Positions 1 through 9,344 of a DNA stretch of 64,000 nt are shown one piece after another (the stretch's first letter is position 1; every line of letters starts with the position of its first letter). Position numbers and translations under genes: made by a program. The notes under the pieces are model-generated. The model did no database searches. It saw only the letters and a program-made list of their open reading frames with translations, and was not told the origin of the DNA. This DNA comes from Flavobacterium sp. I3-2 (GTDB lineage Bacteria; Bacteroidota; Bacteroidia; Flavobacteriales; Flavobacteriaceae): NCBI RefSeq assembly GCF_013389595.1, contig NZ_CP058306.1, positions 1,674,001 through 1,738,000 on the forward strand, in the 5' to 3' direction.

Positions 1-4
1 TACA

Positions 5-1171
5 ATGTTAAAGCAAGCTGTTCACGGAAAAGTTAATCCAAATAAATATTATTCTGACTGGGTAGCTCCACAAAAACAACTCGATTTTAATCAACTGCTA
101 CTAACAGCTTTAAATGAAAATAAAGTTGAACAAACTTTTACAGATAATATTCCAAATAATAATTATTATAATGGGATAAAAGAAGCTATTGCATACTATG
201 AAAATTTGCCAAAAGATACATTGGTTGGTCTTCATAATTCGGATGTTGTAAAAATCAAGAAAAAATTAGATTACTATTCTGATGCTGTTTTTTCAGATTT
301 AAATACTGATTTGAATGAAGAATTTAAAGACGGTTTGAAAAAATTTCAAAAAAGACACGGGATTTATCCATCAGGAAATATCACGGAAGAAACTTTAAAT
401 GCATTAAATGTTTCGAAAGAGAAGCGTTTAGAGCAATTACGAGTTAATTTAGAACGCGCGCGATGGTTTTATAATGATTTAGGAGAAAATTATGTTTTAG
501 TTAATTTACCTGAATGTAAATTGTTTTTGTATGAAAATGGAAATTTAGTAGAAACACATGATGTAATTATTGGCAAAAACGAAAGACGTACTCCTGTTTT
601 ATCATCTGTTTTTAGTAATCTAGTAATAAATCCAACTTGGACAGTTCCGCCAACGATTTTAAAAAACGATTTGGTACCCAAAGCTTCTGCAAGTAGGTCT
701 TATTTTGCAAATCATAGAATGACTATCTATGACAAAAAAGGTAAAGTTGTTGAACCAGGAAATTGGAATCCGTCAGAATATAAAAGTTATAGATATGTTC
801 AGAAACCCGGAAGTGGTAATGCTTTAGGTTTGATAAAATTTGACTTTCCAAATGCGCATAGCGTTTATCTTCACGATACAAATAACCGTTCGGCATTTGC
901 TCAAAAGAAAAGAGATTTGAGTTCAGGTTGTGTTCGGGTTAAAGACCCATTTGAATTAGCGATGCGTATATTAGAAATTGAAGGTAGTACTTATAATCGT
1001 GAACAAATTGATACTTTGGTTGTCAGAGAAAAGACTAAAATAATTCCATTAAAAAAGAAAGTAAATGTACATCAGCTATATTGGACAGCCTGGAAAGATG
1101 ACCAAGGTATCCAATTTAGAAATGACATTTACTCACTTGATGATAATTTATATAAAAAATTAATTAAGTAA
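5..1171 (+). CDS. L,D-transpeptidase (PG-binding + YkuD domains), 5'-partial
   Basis: Periplasmic peptidoglycan cross-linking enzyme of the YcbB/LdtD type, forming 3-3 cross-links between meso-DAP residues. Residues about 75-137 look like a PG_binding_1 domain. Residues 160-325 are the YkuD catalytic domain, with the conserved His290 (LHDTNNRS) and the catalytic Cys309 in SSGCVRV. The reading frame is open to the window edge and no signal peptide is visible, while family members are usually longer than 388 residues. The true start is therefore probably upstream of the window and the Met at position 5 is internal. It converges on the next gene, a second L,D-transpeptidase, with a 12-bp overlap of the two 3' ends. 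Family assignment is firm; which cross-link or attachment it makes cannot be told. Confidence 0.92.
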   Translation: MLKQAVHGKVNPNKYYSDWVAPQKQLDFNQLLLTALNENKVEQTFTDNIPNNNYYNGIKEAIAYYENLPKDTLVGLHNSDVVKIKKKLDYYSDAVFSDLNTDLNEEFKDGLKKFQKRHGIYPSGNITEETLNALNVSKEKRLEQLRVNLERARWFYNDLGENYVLVNLPECKLFLYENGNLVETHDVIIGKNERRTPVLSSVFSNLVINPTWTVPPTILKNDLVPKASASRSYFANHRMTIYDKKGKVVEPGNWNPSEYKSYRYVQKPGSGNALGLIKFDFPNAHSVYLHDTNNRSAFAQKKRDLSSGCVRVKDPFELAMRILEIEGSTYNREQIDTLVVREKTKIIPLKKKVNVHQLYWTAWKDDQGIQFRNDIYSLDDNLYKKLIK

Positions 1172-1972
1172 TTTTGATTTGTTTAGATAATCATTACTAC
1201 CGTCGTGATAGATAAACAGGCAACTTTCTTCTTTTATATATTCAATAATTTCTTTGTGATTTTTCATAGGCAGAGCTGGACATCCCAAGCTTCTTCCTAG
1301 ATAACCTTGTCTTATGCCAAGATTTTCATCTGCATAATCTGCACCATGAATTACAATTGCACGACTTCTTGCGTTGTCATTTATTCCTGGTTCTAAACCG
1401 TCTAGGCGTAAAGATAATCCATTGGCACCCATATAAGTTTCGGCAGTTTTGTAAAAACCTAAACTGCTTTTATAACTTTCGGAAGCATTTGAAAAATCGT
1501 TTGCAAATTCTTTTCCGCTATTTCTTCCGTGTGAAACAACCGTTTGAAAAATAATTTCATTTTTTTTCATGTCAATAACCCACATTCTTTTTTCAGTAGA
1601 AGATTGTGTGAAATCAATAATCGTTAAAATTTCTTTATCTATTTTTCCTTCAGATTTTAATTTAAAATAACCTTTAAAAGCTGATTCAAAACTTTGTAAT
1701 TGTGGTTTTTCAAAACTTTTTTCTTCTAAATCAAAGTATTTAGATAAAATAAATTTATTCACATTCTCAATTTTGAATTCTTTTTTTGTTACAGCTGCAA
1801 TTTCTTTACTTGATTTGTTAGGCGTTTCTTTCTTAAGTGTTGCTTTTTTTGTTACTGCCTTTTTCTTTCCGCCGCCATTTCCGTCTAAATAATCATTCGA
1901 TGATTTCATGTTTAATGGAGTTAACATAAGTGCTCCAATCAAGAAAATAGGTAATAATTTTATTTTTTTCAC
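1160..1972 (-). CDS. L,D-transpeptidase catalytic domain protein, exported
   Basis: Second murein L,D-transpeptidase-like protein, of the shorter YkuD_2-type family. The N-terminus is a signal sequence (KKIKLLPIFLIGALML) followed by a Lys/Thr-rich linker up to about residue 60. The catalytic region near residues 205-240 has VIHGADY and then GRSLGCPALP, giving the conserved His and Cys. The start codon is GTG; I chose it because the signal peptide follows at once. It overlaps the 3' end of the opposite transpeptidase gene by 12 bp, so the two genes converge without a separate terminator. Likely a periplasmic cell-wall enzyme; its donor and acceptor are not evident. Confidence 0.88.
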   Translation of the reverse strand: MKKIKLLPIFLIGALMLTPLNMKSSNDYLDGNGGGKKKAVTKKATLKKETPNKSSKEIAAVTKKEFKIENVNKFILSKYFDLEEKSFEKPQLQSFESAFKGYFKLKSEGKIDKEILTIIDFTQSSTEKRMWVIDMKKNEIIFQTVVSHGRNSGKEFANDFSNASESYKSSLGFYKTAETYMGANGLSLRLDGLEPGINDNARSRAIVIHGADYADENLGIRQGYLGRSLGCPALPMKNHKEIIEYIKEESCLFIYHDGSNDYLNKSKLLN

Positions 1973-2124
1973 GCTAATTTATTGTGTGTTTGTTGTTTGT
2001 AAAAAGTAAATATAGGTATTTATTTTTTTAGAAATTTAAAAAAAAAACTTTTTTAAATCATATTTAACAAAATTAATTAAGATGTTTTTTTATAAAAAAC
2101 TATGAAAAAGTTTTAAACTATCAG

Positions 2125-2132
2125 TAAATTTG
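2125..2132 (+). promoter_or_regulatory. Bacteroidetes-type -7 box upstream of gpmI
   Basis: TAAATTTG fits the TAnnTTTG -7 consensus of the Bacteroidetes primary sigma factor and lies 20 bp before the gpmI ATG. No convincing -33 TTG is seen at the usual spacing. Confidence 0.5.
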
Positions 2133-2152
2133 AACGAAATAACACAATAATT

Positions 2153-3673
2153 ATGAACAAAAAAGTTATACTTATGATTTTAGATGGATGGGGAAAATCT
2201 CCTGATCCAAAAATCTCTGCAGTAGATCAAGCAAAAACACCTTTTATAGATTCATTATACCCAAAATATCCGAATACATTATTGCGAACCGATGGTTTAA
2301 AAGTTGGACTTCCAGAAGGTCAAATGGGAAATTCAGAAGTTGGACATATGAATCTTGGTGCTGGACGAATTGTATATCAAGATTTGGCAAAAATTAATTT
2401 AGAAGTACAAAACAAAAGTATCGCTTCTAATTTAGAATTAAACAAAGCATTTGAATATGCAAAAGCAAATAACAAGAAAGTTCACTTTTTAGGATTGGTT
2501 TCTGATGGTGGTGTACATTCTCATATTAAACATTTGTTTGGATTATTAGATGCAGCGAAAGAAGCAAATGTCGAGAATGTATTTGTTCATGCTTTTACAG
2601 ATGGTCGTGATGTAGATCCTAAATCAGGTGTTAAACATATCGATGATTTAGTAAATTATATGCAGCATTCAACTGGAAAATTAGCAAGTGTAATTGGACG
2701 TTATTATGCAATGGATCGTGATAAACGTTGGGAACGTGTAAAAAAAGCGTACGATTTATTAGTGAAAGGAATTGGTATGCCTTCGCAGAATGCAACACTT
2801 TCAATAGCAGACTCATATTTAAATAATGTAACCGATGAATTTATTGAACCAATTTTAATGGTTGATGAAAATAATAAAACGGTTGCGACGATTGAAGAAG
2901 GTGATGTTGTTATTTTCTTTAATTTTAGAACAGATCGTGGTCGTCAATTAACTGAAGTTTTGTCGCAACAAGATTTGCTTGAATTTGGAATGCAAAAATT
3001 GAATTTATATTATGTTACCATGACTAATTATGATGACCAATATCAGAATATTCATGTAATGTATGATAAAGATAATATTACAGAAACTTTAGGTGAAGTG
3101 ATTTCAAACGCTGGTAAAACGCAGATTCGTATGGCCGAAACTGAGAAATATCCGCATGTAACTTTCTTTTTCTCGGGTGGAAGAGAAGAACCATTTGAAG
3201 GCGAAAGTCGTATTTTGTGTCCATCTCCAAAAGTAGCAACTTATGATTTGCAACCAGAAATGAGTGCTTATGATTTAAAAAATGCACTTTTGCCAGAACT
3301 GGATAAAGCGGAAGTAGACTTTGTTTGTTTGAATTTTGCTAATGGCGATATGGTTGGTCATACAGGAAGTATGGAGGCTGCAATTATTGCTTGTGAAACG
3401 GTTGATAAATGTGTGAAAGAAATTGTTGAAAAGGCAATTGAAAAAGAATATACTGTTTTAATCTTAGCTGACCACGGAAATTGCGAAACCATGTATAATC
3501 CTGACGGATCACCAAATACTGCTCACACAACAAATCCAGTTCCGTTTATAGTCGTTGATAAAGAAATTAAAGAAGTAAAACCAGATGGTGTTTTGGGAGA
3601 TATTGCTCCAACTATTTTACATTTAATGGGAATCGATAAGCCTAAAGTAATGACACGTCATTCGTTGGTATAA
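2153..3673 (+). CDS. gpmI: 2,3-bisphosphoglycerate-independent phosphoglycerate mutase
   Basis: Cytosolic glycolytic/gluconeogenic enzyme interconverting 3- and 2-phosphoglycerate, Mn-dependent, of the alkaline-phosphatase superfamily. The 506-residue length is typical. Asp11 in LMILDGWG and Ser61 in QMGNSEVGHMNLGAGR match the first metal ligand and the phosphorylated Ser. DGRDVDPKSG and ADHGNCETM supply further substrate and metal ligands. It is monocistronic, with its own -7 box upstream and a strong hairpin immediately after the stop codon, which it shares with the convergent CoA-transferase gene. Confidence 0.98.
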   Translation: MNKKVILMILDGWGKSPDPKISAVDQAKTPFIDSLYPKYPNTLLRTDGLKVGLPEGQMGNSEVGHMNLGAGRIVYQDLAKINLEVQNKSIASNLELNKAFEYAKANNKKVHFLGLVSDGGVHSHIKHLFGLLDAAKEANVENVFVHAFTDGRDVDPKSGVKHIDDLVNYMQHSTGKLASVIGRYYAMDRDKRWERVKKAYDLLVKGIGMPSQNATLSIADSYLNNVTDEFIEPILMVDENNKTVATIEEGDVVIFFNFRTDRGRQLTEVLSQQDLLEFGMQKLNLYYVTMTNYDDQYQNIHVMYDKDNITETLGEVISNAGKTQIRMAETEKYPHVTFFFSGGREEPFEGESRILCPSPKVATYDLQPEMSAYDLKNALLPELDKAEVDFVCLNFANGDMVGHTGSMEAAIIACETVDKCVKEIVEKAIEKEYTVLILADHGNCETMYNPDGSPNTAHTTNPVPFIVVDKEIKEVKPDGVLGDIAPTILHLMGIDKPKVMTRHSLV

Positions 3674-3678
3674 AAAAA

Positions 3679-3697
3679 GCACTTCAATTTGAAGTGC
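3679..3697. terminator. Bidirectional intrinsic terminator between gpmI and CoA-transferase gene
   Basis: Perfect 7-bp stem GCACTTC/GAAGTGC with a 5-nt loop, flanked by an A-run on one side and a T-run on the other. It can stop transcripts of both convergent genes. Confidence 0.85.
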
Positions 3698-3703
3698 TTT
3701 TTT

Positions 3704-4969
3704 TTATCTAGTTAAAATATAATATTCTTTTTCTATTTGTTCTCTAAAATTCGGATGAGCAATTTCAATCATGGCTTTTGCGCGTTCTTTTAATGTTTTA
3801 CCATATAAATTCGCAATTCCATATTCGGTAACTATGTACTGAACATGCGCGCGAGTTGTTACAACTCCAGCACCTTGATTTAACATTGGTACAATTTTAT
3901 TAACTCCTTTTGCTGTAACCGAAGGTAATGCAATAATAGCTTTTCCTTTTTTACTTAAAGATGCGCCTCGAATAAAATCCATTTGACCGCCAACTCCAGA
4001 ATACATTTTTGAGCCAAAAGAATCTGCGCAAACTTGCCCTGTTAAATCAACTTCAATGGCAGAATTTATTGCAATCATTCGGTCATTTTTACGGATATTG
4101 GCTGTGTCGTTTACATAAGACGATTCTTTCATTACTAAGAAGGGATTGTCATTTACAAAGTCATACAAACGTTGTGTACCATTTAAAAAAGTTGCTAAAA
4201 TTCTATCTTTAAGTAAACCTTTGTGTTTTCCTGTGATAACACCCGCATGAACCAAATCTATTACACCATCAGAAAACATTTCGGTGTGAATTCCTAAATT
4301 TTTATGATTTTTTAGTTTAGTAAGCACAGCGTTTGGAATAGAACCGATTCCCATCTGTAAACAACTATTGTCTTCAATTAAACCGGCAACGTAATCACCA
4401 ATTTTGTTTTCTATTTCGTTTATTTCATCTGCGATTGTTTCGTGTAATGGTGTGTGATGCTCCACAGCAAAATCAATTTCAGAGACATGAATATTTGCAT
4501 CTCCAAAAGTTCGAGGCATAAATCTGTTGATTTGAGCAATTACTAATTTTGCATTTTTTACTGCTGATTTTGTTGCTTCTACTGAAACGCCTAAAGAGCA
4601 ATAGCCGTGCGAATCGGGAGGAGAAACCTGTATGAAAACGGCATCTAATTTTAAAATGCCTTTTGAAAATAATAACGGAACTTCACTTAGGAAAACTGGT
4701 GTGTACGAGCCATTTCCTGCAGCAATTGTATGACGTACGTTTGCTCCGATAAAGAACGAATTTACATGAAAACTTTCTTTGAACTTTATATCCGCATATC
4801 TAGCTTCGCCTTCAGTGTGAATGTGACACAATTCGACATTTTTTAGTTCATTGGCTCTGTCGGTTAATGCATTAGTAAGAATTGTAGGGGTTGCAGCTGC
4901 CGCATGAATATAAATTCGGTCGTTAGATTTTATATGTTTAACAGCTTCTTCAGGAGTAGTTATTTTCAT
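3704..4969 (-). CDS. Acetyl-CoA hydrolase/transferase family protein (4-hydroxybutyrate CoA-transferase-like)
   Basis: Acyl-CoA:carboxylate CoA-transferase of the Cat1/4-hydroxybutyrate family, about 421 residues, cytosolic. Recognisable blocks are the glycine-rich GIGSIPNAV, then HTEMFSDGV, whose Glu is the usual active-site residue, and the C-terminal VTEYGIANL. The frame can be extended 18 codons to a TTG at 5023. I reject that because a TAnnTTTG promoter box lies inside the extension and the ATG at 4969 gives the usual family N-terminus. The physiological acyl donor cannot be read from sequence; acetate/butyrate-type turnover is the family's common role. It shares a terminator with gpmI. 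Confidence 0.9.
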   Translation of the reverse strand: MKITTPEEAVKHIKSNDRIYIHAAAATPTILTNALTDRANELKNVELCHIHTEGEARYADIKFKESFHVNSFFIGANVRHTIAAGNGSYTPVFLSEVPLLFSKGILKLDAVFIQVSPPDSHGYCSLGVSVEATKSAVKNAKLVIAQINRFMPRTFGDANIHVSEIDFAVEHHTPLHETIADEINEIENKIGDYVAGLIEDNSCLQMGIGSIPNAVLTKLKNHKNLGIHTEMFSDGVIDLVHAGVITGKHKGLLKDRILATFLNGTQRLYDFVNDNPFLVMKESSYVNDTANIRKNDRMIAINSAIEVDLTGQVCADSFGSKMYSGVGGQMDFIRGASLSKKGKAIIALPSVTAKGVNKIVPMLNQGAGVVTTRAHVQYIVTEYGIANLYGKTLKERAKAMIEIAHPNFREQIEKEYYILTR

Positions 4970-5290
4970 GTAATGCTTAATTAAATTTTGTGTTGTTCTA
5001 CAAAAGTACATCTTAAAAGCCAATATTTTTTAGGAAGTGCTATGTATTTTAAATTTATTTTCAATATATATTTTTAATGTATTCTAAAAGTATGTTTGAT
5101 TTTTTGACATCAAGATTTAAGTGTGTTTTTGTTTATTTTAATATATTTGTTTAATTCTTGCGTGTAAAAATGTTAATATATTTAAATTTTGTTATTTGTG
5201 TTAATTTTTTAAATTGCAGTTGTTCGATGTTGAAAATAAAATGGTTTACATCATGAGATTTATTAAGAAAATTTTAAAAAATAAGAAAGT
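4970..5290. other. Intergenic region between divergent genes
   Basis: This AT-rich 321-bp stretch lies between the CoA-transferase gene and a small + strand membrane protein gene. It contains the minus-strand -7 box described separately. I see no open frame of interest and no RNA gene. Confidence 0.6.
5001..5008 (-). promoter_or_regulatory. -7 box for CoA-transferase gene
   Basis: On the minus strand this reads TACTTTTG, an exact TAnnTTTG. It sits 32 bp before the ATG at 4969, inside the longer alternative reading frame, and so supports the downstream start. Confidence 0.5.
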
Positions 5291-5833
5291 ATGAATTTTA
5301 CAAGGAAAATGAATTTTAAATTGGACGGAATTGATGGAGATTTTTCAGTTCATTCAAGTCCGTTTTATTTCAGTGGAGTTAAATTATATCAGAACGGTGT
5401 TTTGTTATCAAAAACAAGTTCGGGGTTTAAAGGAATAACTTATACCGTTAAAAACAATTCTGGTAGTTTTGAAATATTATCAATTAAAGGAAATGGTTTT
5501 GTGCCTGTTACGGTACAGACTCAGAACGGAAAAATCCTATTAGAGCGTGAACTTGATGGATTGGAAAAAGTGTTGTCTTTTTTACCTTTTGCTATTTTTG
5601 GAATTCTGATGTTTTTGTTTGGCGGAGTAGGTGGAATTATTGGAGGTTTTTTTATTGGTTTGTCCATAGCATTGTCGTTGTTTATTAGTTCGAGTCTTAT
5701 CAGACAAGATATAAATAAGGGATTGTTAGTAATATATTTGATTTTATTAGGTATCATTCTTTATGCGATTTATTTTGTGGTTACTATAATTTTTGCATTA
5801 ATGATGGGTGGTATGATTTCGGCCTTTATTTAA
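5291..5833 (+). CDS. Hypothetical membrane protein
   Basis: A 180-residue protein I do not recognise. The first 90 residues look soluble and beta-rich (alternating polar and hydrophobic stretches), with no signal peptide. The C-terminal half holds about three hydrophobic segments (roughly residues 94-112, 114-134 and 143-172), two of them Gly-rich. The topology suggests a small cytosolic domain anchored in the inner membrane. It stands alone between the CoA-transferase and map. Confidence 0.65.
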   Translation: MNFTRKMNFKLDGIDGDFSVHSSPFYFSGVKLYQNGVLLSKTSSGFKGITYTVKNNSGSFEILSIKGNGFVPVTVQTQNGKILLERELDGLEKVLSFLPFAIFGILMFLFGGVGGIIGGFFIGLSIALSLFISSSLIRQDINKGLLVIYLILLGIILYAIYFVVTIIFALMMGGMISAFI

Positions 5834-5931
5834 ATTTTTAATAGAAATTGTTTTTACGCAAAATGTTTTTTTTGATTTATAATTTAATTTATGTTTTAGA
5901 ACTATTTTTTTTTCATCGTTTTAAAAATGCG

Positions 5932-5939
5932 TACTTTTG
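5932..5939 (+). promoter_or_regulatory. -7 box upstream of map
   Basis: TACTTTTG (TAnnTTTG) ends 20 bp before the map start codon. A -33 element is not obvious in the T-rich stretch before it. Confidence 0.5.
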
Positions 5940-5959
5940 TAATCTGAAAAATCAAAATC

Positions 5960-6778
5960 ATGATTATAATTAAAACACGCGAAGAAATTGAATTGATGCG
6001 TGAAGCAGCTTTATTGGTTTCTAAAACATTAGGAATGTTAGCTAGGGAAATTAAACCTGGTGTTACAACTTTACAATTAGATAAATTAGCAGAACAATAT
6101 ATTAGAGATAACGGTGGAGTTCCAGGATTTTTAGGACTTTATGGTTGTCCAGCAACTTTGTTGACAAGCGTAAATGAGCAAATTGTTCATGGATTACCAA
6201 CAGACCGTCCTTTAGAAGATGGCGATGTTGTTTCTTGTGATTTAGGTGCAATTGTACACGAATATTACGGAGATCATTGTTATACTTTTGAAGTGGGTGA
6301 TGTAGCTCCGGAAACAAAAAAATTACTTCAAGTTACAAAAGAATCTTTATATGTTGGAATCAACGAATTTAGATTAGGAAATAGAGTAGAAGATGTTGGT
6401 CATGCAATTCAAAAGTATGCTGAATCTCATGATTATGGTGTTGTTCGTGAATTAGTTGGACACGGAATTGGTAAAAAAATGCACGAAGCTCCAGAAATGC
6501 CTAACTATGGTAAAAAAGGTCGTGGTAAAAAATTTGTCGAAGGTATGGTAGTTGCTATTGAGCCGATGGTGAATATGGGAACTAAAAATATCAAGCAATT
6601 AAAAGACGGTTGGACAATTGCAACTCGCGACGGAAAACCATCTGCTCACTTTGAACACGATGTAGCTTTAGTTGATGGTAAACCAGAGATCTTATCTACG
6701 TTTTACTACATTTATAAAGAATTAGGAATTGTAAGCAACGAAGAAGATGCTTTCAGACAAGTTCCATTAGTTCTTTAG
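5960..6778 (+). CDS. map: Type I methionine aminopeptidase
   Basis: Cytosolic metalloprotease removing the N-terminal Met from nascent proteins. All five metal ligands of the pita-bread fold are visible: Asp94 (VSCDLGA), Asp105 (YYGDHCY), His168 (LVGHGIG), Glu201 (AIEPMVN) and Glu232 (HFEHDVA). The substrate-binding His77 is in EQIVHGLP. At 272 residues it is a standard bacterial type I enzyme. It is followed 6 bp later by a methyltransferase gene, so the two are likely one transcript. Confidence 0.97.
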   Translation: MIIIKTREEIELMREAALLVSKTLGMLAREIKPGVTTLQLDKLAEQYIRDNGGVPGFLGLYGCPATLLTSVNEQIVHGLPTDRPLEDGDVVSCDLGAIVHEYYGDHCYTFEVGDVAPETKKLLQVTKESLYVGINEFRLGNRVEDVGHAIQKYAESHDYGVVRELVGHGIGKKMHEAPEMPNYGKKGRGKKFVEGMVVAIEPMVNMGTKNIKQLKDGWTIATRDGKPSAHFEHDVALVDGKPEILSTFYYIYKELGIVSNEEDAFRQVPLVL

Positions 6779-6784
6779 TCCTGC

Positions 6785-7549
6785 ATGAAAAAAATATTTA
6801 AGATAGTTTTGAACCGCATACCTCGACCAATTTTAATTCGGTTGAGTTACATGGTTCGACCTGTTTTAGCTCTTTGGTTAAAAGGAGATAAATTTACTGA
6901 TCCGATTGACGGAAAATCGTTTCGCGCTTTTTTGCCATACGGATACGGACATCAACGAAATAACGTGCTGTCACCAAGTACACTTTCATTAGAAAGACAT
7001 CGTTTGTTGTGGTTGTATCTTCAGAACGAAACGGATTTTTTTACCAAAGATTTGAAAGTTTTGCATTTTGCTCCTGAACAAGCTTTTTACAAACGTTTCA
7101 GAAATCAAAAAAATCTTGATTATACAACAACGGATTTAGAATCACCTTTGGCAGATGTTAAAGCTGATATTTGTAATTTACCTTTTGAGGATAATTCGTT
7201 CGATTTTATACTTTGTAATCATGTTTTGGAACACATTCCAGATGATAAAAAAGCTATGCAAGAATTGTATCGGATTTTAAAACCTGGAGGAGTTGGTGTT
7301 TTTCAGATTCCTCAAGATTTAAATCGAGAAGTTACCTTTGAAGATGATACAATTGTTGATAAAGAAGAACGTGCTCGAATTTTTGGACAATATGATCACG
7401 TACGCGTTTATGGACGCGATTATTTCGATAAATTAAGAGCGATTGGTTTCAAAGTAGATGAAGTAGATTATACTCAAACGCTTACATCACAACAAGTAGA
7501 AAAATATTGTTTAGCTCCAGGCGAAATTATTCCCGTTTGTTATAAGTAA
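6785..7549 (+). CDS. Class I SAM-dependent methyltransferase
   Basis: Methyltransf_11-type fold, about 254 residues, cytosolic. Motif I is degenerate (KVLHFAPEQA, near residue 97) and is followed by an acidic TTDLES. FDFILCNHVLEHI and LKPGGVGVFQIPQ are the typical motifs after the SAM site. HFAPE in place of a classical E/DxGxGxG loop is common in flavobacterial homologues annotated only as SAM-dependent methyltransferases. Its substrate is unknown. It is co-transcribed with map by spacing (6 bp) and ends in an intrinsic terminator overlapping its stop codon. Confidence 0.87.
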   Translation: MKKIFKIVLNRIPRPILIRLSYMVRPVLALWLKGDKFTDPIDGKSFRAFLPYGYGHQRNNVLSPSTLSLERHRLLWLYLQNETDFFTKDLKVLHFAPEQAFYKRFRNQKNLDYTTTDLESPLADVKADICNLPFEDNSFDFILCNHVLEHIPDDKKAMQELYRILKPGGVGVFQIPQDLNREVTFEDDTIVDKEERARIFGQYDHVRVYGRDYFDKLRAIGFKVDEVDYTQTLTSQQVEKYCLAPGEIIPVCYK

Positions 7550-7569
7550 AATCCTGTTTCTCAGGATTT
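7549..7569 (+). terminator. Intrinsic terminator after map-methyltransferase operon
   Basis: 8-bp stem AAATCCTG/CAGGATTT with a 5-nt loop, followed by a T-run. It starts at the last base of the methyltransferase stop codon. Confidence 0.8.
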
Positions 7570-7625
7570 TTTTTATTTTTAATTTCGATGAAAATTAATA
7601 TCTTTAGAATTCTAAATTAAATCAT

Positions 7626-8873
7626 ATGTTTCGAAAAAAAATAGTTCTCTTTTTTATGGTTTTGAGCTTTCAAATGTTTGCTCAGAAGATAAACGAAGTA
7701 GCTCCACCATATTATATTAAATCAATTTCAGTCAATACTGGTGCAGAAGCCGTTTATCCAATGTTTCGTTTGGGAGATTATTTCAATATTGAATTTGATG
7801 ATTTATTAGCTCAAAGTTCAAATTATTTTTACAAAATAAAACATTGCAATGCAGATTGGACGCCTTCAAATTTACAGATTACTGAATATTTAGGAGGATT
7901 CAATAATATGCAAATATTGAATTTCCAAAATTCATTTAACACACTTCAAAATTACACACATTATAAATTTACACTTCCGAATAGTAATTCTCGTTTTTTG
8001 ATTAGTGGAAATTATATAATTGAAGTTTTAGATGATGATGGAGATGTTATGTTTTCAAAAAAAATAATCGTTTTTCAAGAAGAAGTTAGTGTTGGTGTAA
8101 CAATCAAACGAACTAGAAATAATGCAACTATAGATTCAAAGCAAAATGTAGGAATTACAATTGATTACAATGCTGAAACGTATAATAATCCAAAGGAAAA
8201 TTTCAAAATAGCAATTATGCAGAATGGACGCTTTGATAATGCAATAACAAATGTTCCTCCGCAATATACTTTAGGAAATCAATTCATTTATAATTACGAT
8301 ACAGAAACACAGTTTTTTGCAGGAAATGAATATTTATATTTTGATAATAGCAATATAAATCAAGTGAATAATAATATTGCTAAGATAACTTCAACTGATA
8401 TTTACAATACTTATTTATATCCACTTCCTCCACGAGGATTGAAACAATATTCATACTACGAGGATGTTAACGGGACTTTTTTACCGAAGAATAAATTTCG
8501 AAATGATGCTGCAACAGAAGCAGATTATTCTTGGGTTTATTTCAATTTACCAACAGAAGAATATGTAGGAAAAGATGTTTATGTTGTTGGAATGGTAGAT
8601 AATTATTTGTTAACAGATAGTAATAAATTAGAATATGATACCAATGAAAAAGCGTATAAAAAAGCGATTTTATTGAAACAAGGATTTACCAGTTACTTAT
8701 TTAGCTTAGTGGATTCTAAAACTCAAAAAATAGATTATAAAGATTCGATAGATGGTAATTTTTATCAAACTGAAAATGATTATCAAGTAATTGTTTATTA
8801 CAGAGGAATTATTGATCGATCTGATCGTGTAATTGGGTTTGGAGGGACTAAAAGCTTAAATATTACAAATTAA
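7626..8873 (+). CDS. Type IX secretion system plug protein (DUF5103 family)
   Basis: A 415-residue exported protein with a clear signal peptide (FFMVLSFQMFAQ, cleavage after about residue 19). The sequence fits the DUF5103 family, now called T9SS plug protein. In Flavobacterium johnsoniae the plug is known to close the periplasmic end of the SprA translocon when it carries no substrate. Visible features are many aromatic/Asn-rich beta strands, the early block VNTGAEAVYPMFRLGD and the internal PLPPRGLKQYSYYED. The downstream apaG and pruA follow the arrangement I know from other flavobacteria. Family identity is from memory of the family pattern; no residue proves plug function. Confidence 0.82.
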   Translation: MFRKKIVLFFMVLSFQMFAQKINEVAPPYYIKSISVNTGAEAVYPMFRLGDYFNIEFDDLLAQSSNYFYKIKHCNADWTPSNLQITEYLGGFNNMQILNFQNSFNTLQNYTHYKFTLPNSNSRFLISGNYIIEVLDDDGDVMFSKKIIVFQEEVSVGVTIKRTRNNATIDSKQNVGITIDYNAETYNNPKENFKIAIMQNGRFDNAITNVPPQYTLGNQFIYNYDTETQFFAGNEYLYFDNSNINQVNNNIAKITSTDIYNTYLYPLPPRGLKQYSYYEDVNGTFLPKNKFRNDAATEADYSWVYFNLPTEEYVGKDVYVVGMVDNYLLTDSNKLEYDTNEKAYKKAILLKQGFTSYLFSLVDSKTQKIDYKDSIDGNFYQTENDYQVIVYYRGIIDRSDRVIGFGGTKSLNITN

Positions 8874-8897
8874 CAAATATTTAAAAGTAAAATTTAT

Positions 8898-8905
8898 TAA
8901 CTTTG
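8898..8905 (+). promoter_or_regulatory. -7 box upstream of apaG
   Basis: TAACTTTG (TAnnTTTG) lies 21 bp before the ATG at 8927. It overlaps an in-frame TTG at 8903 and so argues against that earlier start. Confidence 0.5.
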
Positions 8906-8926
8906 AAATTCTTACGACTTATAATT

Positions 8927-9313
8927 ATGATTTCTCAAATTACAAAAGGCATAAAAATTTCTGTAAAAACTAGTTTTGAAGGTACTTACTTTCGAAACTA
9001 TAAAATTCAATTTGCTTTTAGTTATGAAATTACCATAGAAAACCAAAGCAAAGATTTTGTTCAATTAAATTCTCGTCATTGGGAAATTAAAGATGCATTA
9101 AATGAACTTGAAGTTGTTGATGGAGAAGGTGTTTTGGGACAAAAACCTATTATTAAACCTGGAGGAAAACATGTTTATAGTTCCGGGTGTTTATTGACAT
9201 CACCTTTCGGAAGTATGAAAGGTTACTACAACATGATCAATTTTTCGACTACAAAAAAATTCAAAGTGGTTATTCCAACTTTTAAGTTGAGTGCGCCATT
9301 TGCAATAAATTAA
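8927..9313 (+). CDS. apaG: ApaG domain protein
   Basis: Small (128-residue) ApaG/fibronectin-III-like protein. Its cellular role is poorly defined: Salmonella CorD/ApaG affects Co2+/Mg2+ efflux, and the same fold occurs in eukaryotic Fbx3 and PDIP38. Visible family blocks are YEITIENQS, the N-x-SRHW-x-I pattern (LNSRHWEIKDA), VVDGEGVLGQKPII and the C-terminal LTSPFGSMKGYY. I chose the ATG at 8927 over a TTG 24 bp upstream because it gives the normal N-terminus and the upstream codon overlaps a promoter box. pruA follows 31 bp downstream. Confidence 0.92.
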   Translation: MISQITKGIKISVKTSFEGTYFRNYKIQFAFSYEITIENQSKDFVQLNSRHWEIKDALNELEVVDGEGVLGQKPIIKPGGKHVYSSGCLLTSPFGSMKGYYNMINFSTTKKFKVVIPTFKLSAPFAIN

Positions 9314-9344
9314 TCAAAATTAACTAAATCAAAAAAATTTAATT

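Noticed and set aside
4970..5023. Longer CoA-transferase reading frame starting at TTG 5023
   Set aside because: It contains the -7 promoter box and adds residues that do not fit the family.
8903..8926. Longer ApaG frame from TTG 8903
   Set aside because: The TTG lies in the TAACTTTG promoter box and the ATG at 8927 gives the usual start.
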